A program made the translations under genes and the position numbers. Below are positions 6,292-7,026 of a stretch of DNA of 7,026 bases, piece after piece. The notes under the pieces were generated by a model. That model did not search any database. It was not told where the DNA came from and saw only the letters and a list, made by a program, of their open reading frames with translations. This stretch comes from Deltaproteobacteria bacterium (GTDB lineage Bacteria > SAR324 > JACQKK01): the NCBI GenBank assembly GCA_029879595.1, contig JAOUPZ010000165.1, positions 1 through 7,026 on the forward strand, read 5' to 3'. Position 1 is the stretch's first letter. Every line of letters starts with the position of its first letter.

Positions 6292-6488
6292 GCCTTGACT
6301 CCGGTTCAGAAGCGGAAATCATGCCGCTTTTTACACCCGGACGGAGCGCGCGACCCCGCCGGGATAATCACCGGCGCGGGGAAACAATCCCCCGCGAACC
6401 GTGGTTATTCCACCAAAAGAAATGCATGAATCATGCGCGGGAGGGTGATGGGAAGTGATTTTTCGCGCGGCGGGCTCTCACGGGGCCC
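6292..6488 (-). promoter_or_regulatory. Leader with alternative hairpins before the lipoprotein gene
   Basis: This 197-base gap between the glycosyltransferase stop and the lipoprotein start holds no gene that I can support. In minus-strand order, CGCGGGG (6396-6390) pairs with CCCCGCG (6381-6375), a 7-bp stem with an 8-base loop. The same CCCCGC (6381-6376) can instead pair with GCGGGG (6359-6354), extended by CGG/CCG across a 2-base bulge. The two hairpins are mutually exclusive, as in attenuators, but no T-run follows the second, and the only A-rich tract (TGTAAAAAG, near 6330-6338) is not a terminator. No promoter with both good boxes is visible, so the lipoprotein may depend on read-through from the glycosyltransferase gene or on an activator. 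Confidence 0.4.
6424..6436. promoter_or_regulatory. 13-bp palindrome, possible operator
   Basis: GCATGA and TCATGC are perfect inverted arms around one A, upstream of the lipoprotein gene. TCATGCC is repeated downstream at 6317-6323 and at the gene start (6288-6294). A regulator site is possible, but short palindromes of this kind can occur by chance. Confidence 0.3.
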
Positions 6489-7026
6489 TCAAGGCGCACC
6501 CGGTGCCCGGTGGCAGGCGGCCAGGGCCCTGTGGTAGACGGCCAGGGTCTGCTCCAGGAAGCGTTCCCGGCTGAAGCGCTCCCCGGCGCTTTGGCGGGCC
6601 CCCCGGCCCAGGCGTTCCAGCAGGGCGCGGTCGCCAAGAATGCTTTCCAGGGCCGCGGCCAGGTGCTCCGGGGCTCCGGCGGGGGTCACCAGCCCGCTCA
6701 CCCCGTGTTCCACCACCTCCGGCAGGGCCCCGGTGGGATAGGCCACCACGGGGGTGCCAGCGGCAAAAAACTCCACGGCCACCCGGCAGTTGGTCTCCGA
6801 GGCCAGGGAGGGAATCACGCCGATGTCCACCGCGCCCATCAGTTCGTGCACATCCTGGCGGAAGCCCATGATGCGCACCCGTCCGGCCAGGCCCAGCTCC
6901 CCGATCCTGCGCTCCAGTTCCTGCCGGTGCTCCCGCTCGCCGGGATAGTCCTTGTTGAGCACCAGCAGCGCCGCATCGGGATGGGCTTCCCCCAGCCGCA
7001 CCAGGGCCCGGAGCATATGGTCATGG
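6489..7026 (-). CDS. GT4-type glycosyltransferase, C-terminal part
   Basis: The C-terminal half (about 179 residues) of a GT-B fold glycosyltransferase of family GT4 (glycosyl transferases group 1). It is truncated by the window edge: the frame stays open to 7025, and the first visible residues HDHMLRALVRL match the conserved helix just after the donor-domain start, so the ATG at 7016 is internal. Visible landmarks are GRVRIMGFRQDVHELMGAVDI, then SETNCRVAVE, which contains the E-x7-E nucleotide-sugar motif (Glu codons near 6795-6797 and 6771-6773), followed by AAGTPVVAYPTGALPEVVEHGVSGLV, the donor-binding loop and GVSGLV turn. Such enzymes transfer a sugar from an NDP-sugar to lipopolysaccharide, capsule or exopolysaccharide precursors at the cytoplasmic face of the inner membrane; donor and acceptor cannot be told from this part. 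It precedes the lipoprotein gene on the same strand with a 197-base gap, so common transcription is possible but not shown. Confidence 0.93.
   Translation of the reverse strand, partial: HDHMLRALVRLGEAHPDAALLVLNKDYPGEREHRQELERRIGELGLAGRVRIMGFRQDVHELMGAVDIGVIPSLASETNCRVAVEFFAAGTPVVAYPTGALPEVVEHGVSGLVTPAGAPEHLAAALESILGDRALLERLGRGARQSAGERFSRERFLEQTLAVYHRALAACHRAPGAP

Noticed and set aside
6431..6637. Minus-strand frame (68 codons) at the end of the glycosyltransferase gene
   Set aside because: It overlaps the true glycosyltransferase frame in another phase, shows no motif, and has the Ala/Gly/Trp/Arg-rich make-up of a shadow.

Overview
The window is GC-rich DNA from a Gram-negative (two-membrane) bacterium. 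It carries one protein with a C-terminal outer-membrane barrel signature, a lipoprotein with a classical lipobox, and two further exported or tetratricopeptide-type products. The mix of a TPR lipoprotein, a GT4-type glycosyltransferase, a NifS/IscS-type cysteine desulfurase and strongly GC-biased codons would fit a Desulfobacterota (former deltaproteobacterial) genome. That placement is inference and cannot be proved from this stretch. There are no tRNA or rRNA genes, CRISPR repeats, transposases or phage genes, so the window looks chromosomal and mostly ordinary.

Layout: bases 1-266 are non-coding or unassigned. They hold a GC-rich repeat cluster, then an AT-richer stretch of inverted repeats and a good sigma70-type promoter. 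The promoter reads rightward into a putative outer-membrane beta-barrel protein (267-1337, +). All other genes are on the minus strand and converge on it. Reading in their own direction, from the right edge leftward, they are: the C-terminal part of a GT4 glycosyltransferase (6489 to the window edge); a 197-base leader with alternative hairpins; a TPR lipoprotein (5581-6291); an 809-residue HEAT-like/zinc-ribbon/TPR protein of unknown function (3188-5617), whose start overlaps the lipoprotein gene by 37 bases; a cysteine desulfurase (about 1915-3081) with its own extended -10 promoter; and a small exported helical protein (1356-1823), also with a TATAAT promoter.

The clearest functional unit is the lipoprotein plus 809-residue pair. 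The overlapping start, with its Shine-Dalgarno inside the upstream gene, implies translational coupling. Both proteins are built of helical repeats used for protein-protein contacts, one anchored to a membrane in the envelope and one predicted cytosolic. The cysteine desulfurase supplies persulfide sulfur for Fe-S clusters or thio-cofactors and has no recognisable scaffold gene beside it here. I found no strong evidence of an undescribed defence, mobile or biosynthetic system. The items most worth a second look are the 809-residue architecture, the palindromes at the promoters, and the mutually exclusive hairpins ahead of the lipoprotein gene.
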